A stretch of DNA of 64,000 nucleotides, taken from Mortierella sp. BCC40632. Taxonomy: Eukaryota; Mortierellomycota; Mortierellomycetes; Mortierellales; Mortierellaceae. The notes under the pieces were generated by a model, which worked only from the letters and a program-made list of their open reading frames with translations, had not been told where the DNA came from and made no database searches. This document shows, piece after piece, positions 36,112 to 48,024 of the stretch. Every line of letters starts with the position of its first letter. Within the stretch, counting starts at the first letter, position 1. The stretch lies in assembly GCA_011634665.1 (NCBI GenBank), contig WAEK01000020.1, positions 508,001 through 572,000 on the forward strand. The letters run 5' to 3'. The position numbers were made by a program, and so were the translations under genes.

Positions 36112-37063
36112 GATTGTGTGTGCGTGTGTGTGAGAATGGGAAAGGGAGCGGGACAAGCGGTGTTCTCTTTTTGGTCAAAGGCCTAGCATGTTGCCCACTC
36201 TCAGTCTATTTATATCAGCTCTTGTTGAAAAATGAATGGTCTCTATCCTTTCTACCTCTCCCTCGCTACCTCTCTCTCTTTCTACCCCCCTCCCTCCCCA
36301 CGAACCGACTCTTTCTCTGTTGGACTGCAGACAAAATGGGCTATCTGACCTGAGGCCGACTGAAAGTCTATTATTTAGTCATCCAGAATCTAGAAAAGAC
36401 GCCAGAGCAGCCAAAAAAGAAGAGAGGAGGAGAACCACAGGGTAACCGAGCCAGAAGACACAGCATTTGACAATGGGGTTACAAGCACTAAGCTTTCCTA
36501 ACCTTCACACAGAACACACTGCTCACTTCTGTGCACTCTTGCAAAAATGCTAGAAAAATGCTTTTTTTTTCCTTTTGACTTGTGTTTGTTTGTGATGTGG
36601 GTTGCTGGGATGGGACAAAGAGGTGAGAGAAGAAGGACAGATATCCCAATTGTCGATTTCTCTGCATCTCTTTTTGGGCTACTCTGTTTCTTCTTTCAGT
36701 TCATTGTCGGGCCTAGGAGGTGTGGCGAGGCTAATATGTGTCTGCACCTGCGCGGGGCACAGGAGAATGGGCGTGTGGACAGAAAACAACATAAAAATCA
36801 CTCATGGTGGGGTGGGCTGTCGAGCTCTCTGTGCCAATTTGGTCGATCGCCAATGGCACCCGAGCGACCAAATGCGTCCTTTTTGTGCGTCTTTTTTGTA
36901 TCTGTGTGCGCGTGTGTGTATGTGTGTGTAAAAGTAAGTGGTGTGAATGTGCGCCTCGACCGTCTCTATTTCGTCTCGGCGAAAATAATAATTACCGCAA
37001 TCGATCAGTGCATCATCAGCAATATCCTCTCTCTCTATCCTCCATCTCTAGTTCATTCTCTTT

Positions 37064-37102
<39 letters not shown>

Positions 37103-39024
37103 CTCTTTCTCTCTTTTTCTCTCTCACTCTCCCGCTCTCTCTTCTTTCAGATCAAAGAGATCATCGAGCCTCGCCGACCTTCGGAAGGCTGTGAGAATGA
37201 GATTTCTTTACTCAGCCGCCCTTTGGCCTCTCTCGTGTGCCTGTGCCTCTCTCCCCTTTAAACAACAACAACAACAAAAAAAAAAAAGTGTCGTCGTACC
37301 GCCTCCCCTTCCCCCCCAATCCGTCCAATTGCTCCCATCACCTTCCCAAAATGGAGGCGCCTTGAACCTTCCTTCTTTCTCTCTCTCTCCCTCTCTCTCT
37401 CTCTCACTGAACAATCCTGTGCAGAATCCCCCTACCCATCACACGGTTCTTTATCTTTTAGCGGGGTTGGGGTAGAGTGACTCTACCTATCCCGCCTTTC
37501 TCTCTCTCTCTTTTCTTTTCTCTCTTTAACGTGTCTCTTCTGTTTCTGGCTTTTTCTTTCTCTCTCTCTTTTTTTTCTTCATTTAGGAGATCAAGACATT
37601 TTGGCCTGTCCTGACCAGAGGCAACGCTCCTCTGGAGAGGTTAACGGGATGGGAACCTTCTTTTCTGTCTTTTGTCATGCACGATGTCTATCCAGTAACC
37701 ACCAAACTCACGACAAAAAAAAGCTTTTTTTTTTTTTTTTTTTGTCGGGTCCCAAGAAGAGGAGAAAGAGAACGTCGGCTTCAACTTTCCCACCCTTCTT
37801 CTCACCTCCTCCTCCGTCTCATTCACTTACTCTCACACCTCTTTCTCTCCGCCTCACTTTCTCTGTCCGGTTGGATTTGGTCATCACTTGTGAGATAAAA
37901 TCCAGCGGTCTTTTTTTCTCTTTTTTTTTTTACTACGTAGAACAAGACTACAAGAAGGCCCGACAGAGTGTATTTGCTACATACTTTTATTTTTTTTTTC
38001 TATTTAGAAAAAAGGAGAGAATCAAGGGCGTATCAAGGACTCCTTTTTTGGTCTCACCTTGCTCGCTCGACCAGTCGCTTTTCGCCGATTGGTAGATATG
38101 TCGTCCAAGACGAGCGAACGGGGACCCGTCCAAGGGCCCACGTGAAGGGGTTGAGGAGGATCAAGAGAGAAGGAGGGAGGAAGGAAGGCAGAGAGAGAGA
38201 GAGAGAGAGAGAAATAAAAAAGGTCTTTGGTCCAGGTGGATGTGAGCAGCTATTCTTTATGTAATTCGATGAAAAGTGATGACATGGCATGGACCGGGTT
38301 CTCCCTTTTTTTTTTTCTTTCTCTCTCCGCTTTGAAGAGAGAGTTTGGTTGATCAGTGCACGCATGCCTCAATTCTCTCGCTCGTCTGCGCAGAAGATAG
38401 ACTGACTTTTGTTTCCCATCAACAAAGAGAGAGAGCAAGAAAAGAGAGAGAGAGAAGCAAGAAAAGAAGAGAGAGAGAGAAGGTCGCCTGGTCTATCTCG
38501 GCTCTTACATAACCAAAAAAAAAAAACTCTTCTTCTTTGGCCTAGATCAATCATGACATCTTTGTTTTTGTTTTTTTTATATTTTTTTTTTTCTGGCCCT
38601 GCTCTTTTCTTGGATCATTATCCTTCATGATCCGTGTGGAGTATATCGAGCAAGGGCTAGAAACCTATCGATAGACTGTTCGTCATCTCACTCCAAGGAC
38701 TCGGTGCAAAAAAAAAAAAAAAAAAAAAACAAAAACAAATATTAAAAAAAATTCAATGGCCTCCTCTCCTCCAGCCTCAAGACCCTTGCAGGGACCAGGC
38801 TAGCTGACTTGTTTGTCATCTTTTTGATCAGATGACAGAGTGACGAAAAAGAGAGAGAGAGAGAGAGATATCGATCCGACCTTGCAAGCCTTGGGATCCA
38901 TCCTTCTGATCCTTTCCAGTACCAAAAGCGCTAAAACAACAGATTTGGAACATTGATCCAACACACGCATCTGGACTGATTCGGTCCACCCAACAAAGAA
39001 ATGCGCGCCTCCTCCTCCTCCCCC

Positions 39025-39066
<42 letters not shown>

Positions 39067-39276
39067 ACTCACACACTCACACCCCACCTCCTTCTCTGCA
39101 TCCTCTCCCTCCCCTCCCCTCCCTACTCTTCCCCAATGCCTGTGTTCTGCCCATGCATAATGAATATGAAGTATGCACGACGACAAGGGAGGAGTGTCTT
39201 GTGTGTGTCAAATTACATTACTCTCCCCCTCCTTGCAATAACTATGGTAATCTGTGTACTAGGCAATGCTACTTTT

Positions 39277-39318
<42 letters not shown>

Positions 39319-39339
39319 GAGGCTTTTGGAGTCGTCGGA

Positions 39340-39536
39340 TTAGACACTCTCACTTGGTGGCAAGGGCCAATGCCGCGTGGGAACGTATCCTTGAGTTAAC
39401 AAGATCTCCCATTCGTAGAGCGTCGCATCCGAAACTAGATCCTGCACCGTCAACCCATGGTCACGACGGTCAATCCCTTCTCGATACCGACCGCCGTTTC
39501 GGCTCGAGTGTTGCTTTTGGTAGAGTCGACGACGAC

Positions 39537-39570
<34 letters not shown>

Positions 39571-42487
39571 CTGCGAAGGGTATGGTTGGTCAGCAAATGC
39601 CCAGGCCGCCGTCTTTGTAGTCGTCGTCGTCGTTGCCGATGCATAATCCGAGTTCATCCCAATCCCGGGTCGAGTCCTCTTGTGAAAACTGGTGACACTC
39701 TGACCAGAGAGGTCAATCACATTCACAGCGGTACGTACTCTCTTGACTCTTTTCGCCTTCGTTGTCTTGGACCCTTCCTCTTGCTCCTCGGTTCCTACTC
39801 GAATCTGGTTCGAGGAGATTTGGCCCGGGAACAAGGGTTTTCCTTCCTCGCCCATAACCAATTCTGGGGACCCTGCGGTCAATGTCGGCAGGATAGAAAC
39901 GGCTGTCGAGTCGTTGGGTCGTTGCAATGTGGGTGACCAATGTGAGGGTCGAGTTTTGTCCGGTAGACCTTCACTGATCGCAAGACTCTCTACCACAACC
40001 TCATTCTTGGAGGGCTCATACTCGAATCCATTGGACGAAAGTGCAGGTGAAGAACTAGCGCTCGACAAGGCTGGAGAATTTGTTCGGGATGGCGTCGCAG
40101 AGCCAATGGGTATAATGATGTCTCCTTCCTTACTGAGCATGGTGGTGGTGGTGGTGGGTGTAATCGGGGCAGGTTCGTTGTTGGGTCGATACGAGTTGAC
40201 CATTTCACGAATATAGAGACAAGTTCGGTCGAGTGCTGCTTTTGAACTGGTATGGAATCGAAACAATGGGAAAATATGAGGCATGTCTTCATGAATGTCG
40301 ATCCGACATGGTTGACGTTGTTCCTCCAATCGAGCCGCCATCAATACGCATTCATTTGCAAATCTCTCTGCAGAACCACATGTCTAGAAATGGAACCAGA
40401 ACCAATGTGAATAACCTGGAGACTCTATCCAAAGAGCAAGCTCCTTTCTTTTTTTCCTTTTTTCCTTTTTCTTTTTGTCCTGTTCAAAGGCCATTCCTGT
40501 AGAAAACCTAGCAGAGGTGACTTACGATAAAGAGGGTAGGGATTCCGCTAAAGTCCTTCTCAAAGAGAGGACTCACATACTTCATCCTCAACTGAGAATC
40601 CGGACAGTAGGCCTGTGCACGCTGGCGAACTCGCATTCCAGTCTCTGGGTCCATAAATTCACCCTCATGTTCAAACATCTTGTCCACCACCTCGGAATGT
40701 TGGTGGACAAAATTTTCATAGGGAATACAATCCGTCAACGCATTCTCCTTGAAGGATGGCAAGGACTGAGACAGGTCCAACCAAGGAGACCAAGTGACAA
40801 TGGTTCTAGGTTGTGGAAGTGACAAATTGTCGCCATAATCCCGAAGCAAGAGACTAAGACTGATAGCAAGTCCTCCTCCTGCAGAGTCGCCCATAAAGAC
40901 AATTTGATGCGGTTGAAATGTATCCTGGGTTGTTGAGGTTGGATCCTGTGAGGGTGAGGTGGTCCTGGATGGGGAACTGGTCGAGCCCATGGAAAAAGTC
41001 TCGGACACGGATTGATCCATCAGCCACATATAACTCGATAGAGCGTCTACCAATGCGGCTGGAAAAGGATATTGTGGTGCCAATCGATAATTTATCTAGA
41101 GGGACAAGAAGAGAGAGAGAGGGAGGGAGGGAGAGGAAAATGCCCTGAATTAGAAAAGAGGTACTGGCTTCAACCAACCAAGAGTAACAGACGAAAACAA
41201 GAACAGCCCTGCCATTGTTTTTTTGTGGATAGTACTCCCCACCTCCTTCTCCTCCTCCCCCTCCCCCAAAAAATAATAATGACCAATTACCGTCAAGATA
41301 CGGATATTCTTTCCAAGTCGCTTGACAAGAGGGCCGATGAGCACTCGGTGCTCTTCTTTAGATCCCGTGTAATATCCACCTCCATGAAGGTAGAGCACTG
41401 CTGCCTTCTGACCAGACGAGCTCTTGTCGTCGTCTTCATCCTCTCCGATGTATTCGAGCCATTCCGCATCTAGACCCTCCTCAAATGGGTCGTGTTTCTG
41501 TTCCTGATACAAGGGTTGATGCTCCTCCCATTCTCCGTCCGAGCTTGAAGACAAAGAAGAGTCCGAATCCAGGTTCTGGTCATTCAACTCCTGGTTCAGA
41601 TCCTTTGTCCTGTGAACGTTGACTTGCAATCCCAATCCCGTCTGTCGTGCATCTGTTGTTGTCCTGTTGGAACCTGTTTTCCTGTCCATTCTCAATAGCT
41701 GTCGTTCCTCCTCTGAGAGACACTCGTAGAGGATGGCCTCTGCACGAGAACGGTAGGGGAAAGCAGGGATCTTGACCTTGTTGACTCGGACTCCACCAGG
41801 GGCGGTCATGAAGGGGATTGATCTCGACCGACTCTGACAAGCCTCGATCGTCAAGTGTTCAGCAAAGAACAGGTACGTCTTGAGAAATGACATGGCCAAC
41901 GCCAATCGCACTGTCCAGGTCCTGATAAATAAAAAAAAAAAAAAAAAAAAAAAAGTCAGACGAGGATTGTTTAACCCTGTTTAGAATGAATGGAAGGCTA
42001 GAGTCGGAGAACCATCCTCATAGCAATACCAATCACCATCATCGCCATTATTATTATTATCATTATTTGGAGTGTTCAATCACTGATCGTACTTGCGCAT
42101 GCCAGGTCCCCGACCTCGATCACCCGCCTCACTGGTTCGGAAACCAAAGAGCCACGCCAAGAACCTCGGGAACCAGGCCAGGACCACAGGGATCAGGAAC
42201 GGCACCTGGGCGATAAAAAACAGGGTCGAGTCCATATCCAGGGGCTCTGGTTCATTGGGGAAGAGCCAGGCAGAGGCCTTGTTATAACACACGGTCACGA
42301 CACTCCAAGGAACATGTCGCCACGATGAAGATGAGGAAGTGGATGAAGCTACTGGGAGTGCTGTTGGTGAGATGACCTTTTTCGAGATCTTGGAGCGATG
42401 GTGAGAGGACGAGGTTGACTTGAGTCGCTTTGACTCTTCTGTGGACAACAAGGGTGCTCGATCTGAACCTCGAGCTGTCGGTTGCAT
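39340..42487 (-). CDS. Alpha/beta hydrolase (HSL/GDXG type) with N-terminal hydrophobic anchor
   Basis: Exons in minus order are 42487-42093, 41921-41291, 41095-40526 and 40383-39340 (879 aa). The N-terminus holds a Ser/Lys-rich stretch and then hydrophobic segments (STLFFIAQVPFLIPVVLAWF), which suggest anchoring to ER or lipid-droplet membrane. HSL-family signatures follow: YLHGGGYYTGS oxyanion motif (residue about 310), INYRLAPQYPFPAAL and the nucleophile elbow GDSAGGG (about 411-417). The His motif HEDMPHIF lies near 565-570. Where most family members have G-D-A-E-R-L-R-D, this protein has CGSAERFANE, so the usual catalytic Asp position appears to be Asn. An acidic Ser-rich insert (DSDSSLSSSSDGEWEE) precedes the oxyanion loop. 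The long C-terminus is disordered and contains a Gln-Arg run. An esterase, lipase or sterol-deacetylase role is plausible. Confidence 0.88.
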
Positions 42488-43769
42488 CCTGTCTTTTGTT
42501 TACTGTGGGGTATACTCTCGGCCGTTGGGGTAGGAGGTGGGGTGGTGGAAATGACGAGCAAATGGCCGTGCCCTGAAGAAAGTGGGGGCGAACAAAGAGA
42601 CTGGACCCAATCCAGGTGGCTAAGAGGAGGCCAAAGTGAGGTTGGGGTGGTGGTGATGGTGATGGTGGTGGAGGTGGTGGAGAGGCAGGCGAGAGAGAGG
42701 AACGGAGAAAGGAATGGGGAAGGAGGAAGGAGGAGAAAAGGTGAAAGAGAGAAAGAAAAGGGAAAAGAGGGAAATGGAGGACAGGGCAGAGTGAACGGTT
42801 AAAGCGACCTTCAGATGTGGAGAGAGAGGGAGAGAGAGAGAGAGAGAGAGAAAGTGAAAGAGGAAAAAAGTTGAGAGCCGAGCCTAGCTGCAGGCGTATT
42901 TTTAAAACACAACAAGGTTCTCGTTCTTGCCCGTTGGCATGCCTGTGTGTCTGTCCTGTCTTGTCCTGTCCTGTGTGAGGTGAGGAGTCTCCCTGGGTCG
43001 GGTGTCCTGTCAGTCCGATTTGGCCTCCCCTGTCCTCTCCTCCTTGCACAACACACCCCAAAAGGGCTACTTCTTGACTGTCTGCTTCGCCCTTTCTCTC
43101 TATTTTTTTTTATCTCTCTCTCTCTATCGTTCACTGTGGTTCCGTCTGGTGTAGACCTATGTCTCTCGCCTCCCCCCCCCTCCTTCCTTCGCGCCGATCC
43201 TTCCACGCTCCTTTTTCACGCCATTCAGCGACAAGGAGGCACTATGGACCTCGGAACGGGCAGAACAAAAAAAAAAAGTGGCCTGATTCTTTTTCCAATT
43301 GCGAATCCAATAAAGCCCAGAAACAGAACAAGATCTGAACTGCCTTTTTCAATGCTCTCTTTCTCTTCATTTCCGGGTCCATGTTCTACACGGTGCGGCT
43401 GCTGCTAGTCTACCCCACGATGAATTGCATCCCATTCCATATTTCATGTGAAAAAGAGAGCACCCGGTCGTAGTTCCTCCTACTCCTCCGCCAGGGAGAC
43501 ATTCGCACGCACACACACACACAGGACACGCAGACACACAGGACACGACATCACAAGTCCGACAATGTCTGAAGTGAAAAGGAAGCGTAGGAAGAATACA
43601 GCCACCGTTCCCGCTTTTGGGCTGTTTTCTGGCCGCCTTCTTCTTCATCATCATCATCGTTATCATCATCATTACACACACACCAAGCACCACCCAGCCC
43701 CCGGACTTGAATTCCTATTGCGCTCGCTGTAGAACAACACCCCCTGACTGCCCCTTGCGCAAAACTCAT

Positions 43770-43804
<35 letters not shown>

Positions 43805-44169
43805 TTTCTCTCTATTTCGTAAGCGATAAAAAGTCTAGTGTAGTGGTGGCATGAACAGATGTCTTTCAGCCCACGTAGGACGGGTTGATCTAAAGGAAGA
43901 GACCGAACCAAGCAAGATAAATGCTTCGGTGTCTTTTCCTTTCACTGAAATCTACACATGATTATTATGATTTTTTTTTTTTTTTTTTTTTCCTAGGGCT
44001 TTTTGCTATTCCACCAGTGAATGTCACTGGCCTGTTTGTTTCTTGGTCCAGGTTCGTAATCTTGATCGCGACAAGCTCGTTTCTCTTCTTTCTTTTTTAT
44101 TTCGCCAGAAACATACTCAGTTGGCGGTCATTTTATTTTTTTTTTTTACACAAAAAAAAAAAACAGAAA

Positions 44170-44206
<37 letters not shown>

Positions 44207-44215
44207 GTAGTCAAA
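42488..44215. other. Spacer upstream of the hydrolase gene
   Basis: GA/CT tracts (42829-42852, 43773-43792), an ACACAC tract near 43506-43530 and a long T run (44173-44201) dominate. A plus frame at 43565 (MSEVKRKRRKNTATVPAFG) is short and then runs into His-coding CAT repeats. I do not support a gene here. Confidence 0.55.
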
Positions 44216-47200
44216 CTACAAGTGGCTACTTTCTCGGACAATGTTAAGGAACCATTTAAAGATAGCCACCACATAAACGGCCAGCATCCATCCAATCTCC
44301 ACATGAATACTCTTCTTCCACCATTGCCCCCATCGAGGGGCCACTTCCTCCTTTCTTGAATCATCCTTCAGAAATTTGGTCGCATTGATCCATGCTGTCT
44401 GGAAATAAAGCAAATTCGTCGTGGCCTTGGCCACACCTTTCTTCTTTGAAGACAAACCCAAAGTAACCCTGGTTTGGCCCGTCATCTTGGTTCGTCTTTG
44501 AAGCTTGCGTTGTCGTCGTCGTTCATGAAGTTCTCCAATATGTTCAAGCACCTGACCTGGACGAGGTTTCTTCAATGCCTGTTCCAGTGTCTGTGTCTGA
44601 TCCATGGCCACCATCATTCGTTCCGCCACCTCGAACGCACTCGCAACACACCCTTCCAACAATGGGATGCCCGGGTACGCATAACTACCCACGAACCAGA
44701 CTCGGTCCGCTGCCGTGACCGATCCAACTACTTCATCTTCATCTTCCTTGACTGCCTTGGTGGCCACTCCCGTATGTCCTCTCCTTAATGACCGTCGATG
44801 AGCCCTTTCTTGTTCTGCCTCTGACGCAGAGGATGACGAAAGCGAGGACAAGGCCGAGGATGAAGAATGGTCAGACGAACCGGAGGAAAGATCGTTCCGC
44901 AATCGCTTCCATACCTTGGACCATCTCTCTGTCTGAGCCTCCATCTGTTCGCTCAGTTCATCGACAGCCTTGACAGAAGCCTTGTTCACCACAACTCGTT
45001 CAAACCAGGCCGATGTAATGACGGATTCCTTTCGAGGCTCATAGATTGGGTTCAATGTCTGAAAGATGGTCGTTCCTCTTGCTTTGGTCGTGGGGTCGCC
45101 CTGACTCATAATATGCGTTGACATGGCCCACGTGTCCCGTCTAGCAGATGCTGTTAACAAAGCTGAAGGAGAAGAAGGAGATGCGGCTCCACCTGGGGAA
45201 GCGGTCGCTATTTGTTGTTGTTGTTGCTGCTGCTGCGAATGCTTCCGTACTGTTCGGACGGAAGACGAGGGTTCCACCTCGACCTTGCGTTTCGCAAACG
45301 GCGAAAAGAAGGGTCTTGGCTTAGCACTCGTGGAGACCTTGCCATAACCTCCTTCTCCATTGCTTCCACTACCACCTCCATTACCACTCAAGCTCCCGCG
45401 TCTCGATCGAGTTCTTGTACGAAGGGTTGTCACACTACCCATTTCTGGACTCGAGTTGGCTCCTGGATGACTGCATCCTGTCATGAGCATCTGAAGTGTC
45501 GTGTTTCGTAATGAGGCCACGGAAGGTCGACGTTGTCTTCTTGCCTCGGCCGCCATCTCCTCTTCCAATTCCTTGGACATTCTTGCCAAGGGTGAAGCCA
45601 AAACATCTGCTCGACTTGATTTCGCAATGTTGAGCATTCGCCATTGACGTCGATTCGGAGGCATAAACGATTCATCCTTGTGACAAACGATTCGAGTTCG
45701 TGCATAAGGAAACTTGGTCAAGGTTCGGATCTTGGTTGCAAATGGGTTCGCCCAGGAAATAGTCTTGAGTTCTGGAGTCGCTGCCGATTCTTCACCTTTT
45801 TGACTTGTGACAGCGGTGGTGGTGGTTGTTGCCTTGGCTTCAGGAGATGGTTGAGAAGAAGAAGTCAGGTCGGATTCGTAGAAACGAGAATGTTCTTCTA
45901 GAATCCCGTAATTGGCCTCGGACTTTGTATCGGATGAGGGTCTTTGAACATAGGGCTTGGGTAAAGGTCGATTCGGTTTGATGCCTGCCAATGTAGCTGC
46001 TGCAAGATTGGCTTGAGTTGCAAACACAACATGATCAAACACCCATCTTTTCCCATTCGAGTCGACGAGTACAATCTTTCTATTCTCGTCCTCGTCGTCG
46101 TCCTCCTCGTAGTCTTGGTCCTCATCATGGTCATGGCTGACATCAATCCGGAGAGGACCACTCTCGCTGCCTTCTTCTTCTTCTTCTTCTTCTGAAGAGA
46201 GACCACTCTTCTCCTTCTTGCGTCCTTCTTGAACAAGTACTTGTTCGATCGACGTACTGAAATGAATGTTTCCAATTCCAGAAGCCAATCGATCTGTCAC
46301 ATCTTCCACCTTGTCCGACAAGAATTGCATTCGTCCAAAGGGCATACATCTTGCCACATATTCAAGCACGACACAGGCCGGGTATTCCATCATTCGTTCA
46401 AAACTACAGGTACAGATACTGGCAAACAATGGTACAAAAATTGCCGAGAATTCTTCACTAAAGGATTCTCCCTCCAGGAACTCTCGGACAGTGACCAGTC
46501 GACCGTTCCCCCATTCGATCGGATGTTTGCCCACATCCATCATCCGTCCTTTGGAAAGAAACTCTTTGGAAATAAAGAGCAACTTCATGTAGTCGCGTGC
46601 AATGCGAAAGTATCCTAACACGCGACGGCCAAATGGGTATGGATTCAGGAGTGAGAAAGGGGGTAAATCTGGGAGGGTGACTGTGTGGGATTGACCGACT
46701 GTGAAGGATCGAGAGGAGAGGTAAGGTTCTTGAGCCTGACAAGGTGTAGGCAAGACTGGTGAGGAAGGAGTCGAGGAGTGTGGATCACGCGAGGAGGAGG
46801 AGGAAGGGGAGGAGGAGGAGGAAGGAGGTGTTCCTGAGAAGCGAACATCATAACAGGCCAGCGTGTTGTCTGCATCATGGAACTGGACTCCAATCGAACG
46901 ATAAAGCCGTACAAGGCTGGGGTAGTATTCTGTGTTTGGAAGGATAGTATAATGAAGTTGGGGGAAAAAAAAAATTGTTGTGTGAGTAGATTTTTTTCTT
47001 TTTGGTCTGTTTGTTAGCACGTCTGGGATCGTCGTGCACCTGCACAGCGGATAAACCTTGTGTGTGTGTGTGTGTATTATGCGAGCATAAAAAAAAAGCG
47101 TGTCGAATGCGCGAGCGAAAAAAAAAAAAAAGGGATGAGTTTGGTGTGGTTAATTGTTTACCTGGAAAGAAGCTTTGCATGGGATTGTCCATTTTGCCTT

Positions 47201-48024
47201 TAAGGTGTTCATGGTCCGGGTCCTTGGGAGCATGTCCTGCTGGCGAGCCTTGTTCCTGACCAGGAAAGATGGCCGACAGCGACGCCGAGTCCATGCCTAT
47301 CCAACCCCCCCGAATGTAAACATTGAAAAAAAAAAAAAAAATCGTTTTTTTGTGTGTGTGAATGGGCGTGAAATACGTCGATCAGTTCCTTATCTCACTA
47401 CCGCTCAACAACTTTTTCTTTTCTTTTCTTTCTTGCATCTTATCGTTGGTCCTCATTGGGCTACTTACCAAGCTTGGACGCCTTTTCAAACAGGTGAACG
47501 TCTACCTTTGCACCCCCTTCTTTCTCGTCCTCATCACTGTTCCCAAGCAACGACAACACGTGGGCAATCGTTAGCCCGGCCAAGCCCGAGCCAACCACAG
47601 CAACACGCATCTTTTTGGGGCGATCTGACGTTCTTTGGGTCCTCTTGGACGAGGGTAGGAAGGGTGTGTCCTGTCCTACCGTCCGACTGCTTGATCCAAC
47701 TGGAGTGACCAGAGATAGGCGTGGTGAAGGTGATTGCTGTGGTCGCTGTGGCTGCAATGGTTGGGGCGATCGATCGATTGCCTCATCCCCAACCCTTGCC
47801 GTTGTGGTTGTCGTCGTCGTCGTTGTCTCCTTCCGAACTGCTGTTGACAAAGATTCAGTGGATCCGAGAAGACCTCCTTGGCTGGGTTTTAAGGTCTCGG
47901 AGGCGATTTTCGGACTTGTCGGGCTGGATGGCGATGATGTTGTCGCTGGTTCGTTTTCTTCTTTTAGTTGTTGTTGATCATGCTGAAGTTGTTGTTGGAC
48001 ATTGTCAGGGTCGGTACTAGCCAT
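44216..48024 (-). CDS. FAD/NAD(P)-binding amine-oxidase-like protein with C-terminal membrane helix
   Basis: Exons in minus order are 48024-47469, 47296-47162 and 46929-44216 (1134 aa), all in phase. After about 138 disordered residues the Rossmann dinucleotide motif appears as VAVVGSGLAGLTIAHVLSLL with the acidic end VDVHLFEKASKLG. Next come MDNPMQSFFPEYYPSLVRLY and HDADNTLACYDVRF, a pattern of fungal amine-oxidase-domain (PF01593-type) flavoproteins. The C-terminal FAD-contact region includes VWFVGSYAYPGIPLLEGCVASAF. The chain is far longer than the usual 450-600 residues because of acidic, Ser-rich and poly-Gln inserts. It ends in one hydrophobic helix (GWMLAVYVVAIFKWFLNIV) that would tether it to a membrane. 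The substrate is unknown; flavin-dependent desaturase or oxidase roles fit the fold. Confidence 0.87.

Larger units (their letters stand above)
33741..39339. other. 5.6 kb low-complexity region without a confident gene
   Basis: The stretch is dominated by (GA)n/(CT)n (33806-33845, about 35018-35055, 36058-36110, 39031-39062, 39284-39315), a TA tract (about 34425-34463), GT/CA tracts and A/T runs. Most open frames translate these repeats as Leu-Ser or Arg-Glu. Possible coding islands are a plus-strand frame from 35890 (MAQGKGHPACTRESEGKTW) and segments near 37151-37195, 37588-37720 and 37941-37990, which are preceded by CAG/TAG acceptors. I could not chain them into a gene. The zone next to 33740 should be the promoter of the transcription factor. 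Confidence 0.55.

Noticed and set aside
33806..39315. Ser-Leu and Arg-Glu repeat frames around GA/CT tracts
   Set aside because: They are translations of microsatellites and open in several frames on both strands.
43565..43732. Plus-strand frame MSEVKRKRRKNTATVPAFG
   Set aside because: It is short, runs into CAT/CAC repeats coding His and Tyr, and has no downstream exon in phase that I can see.
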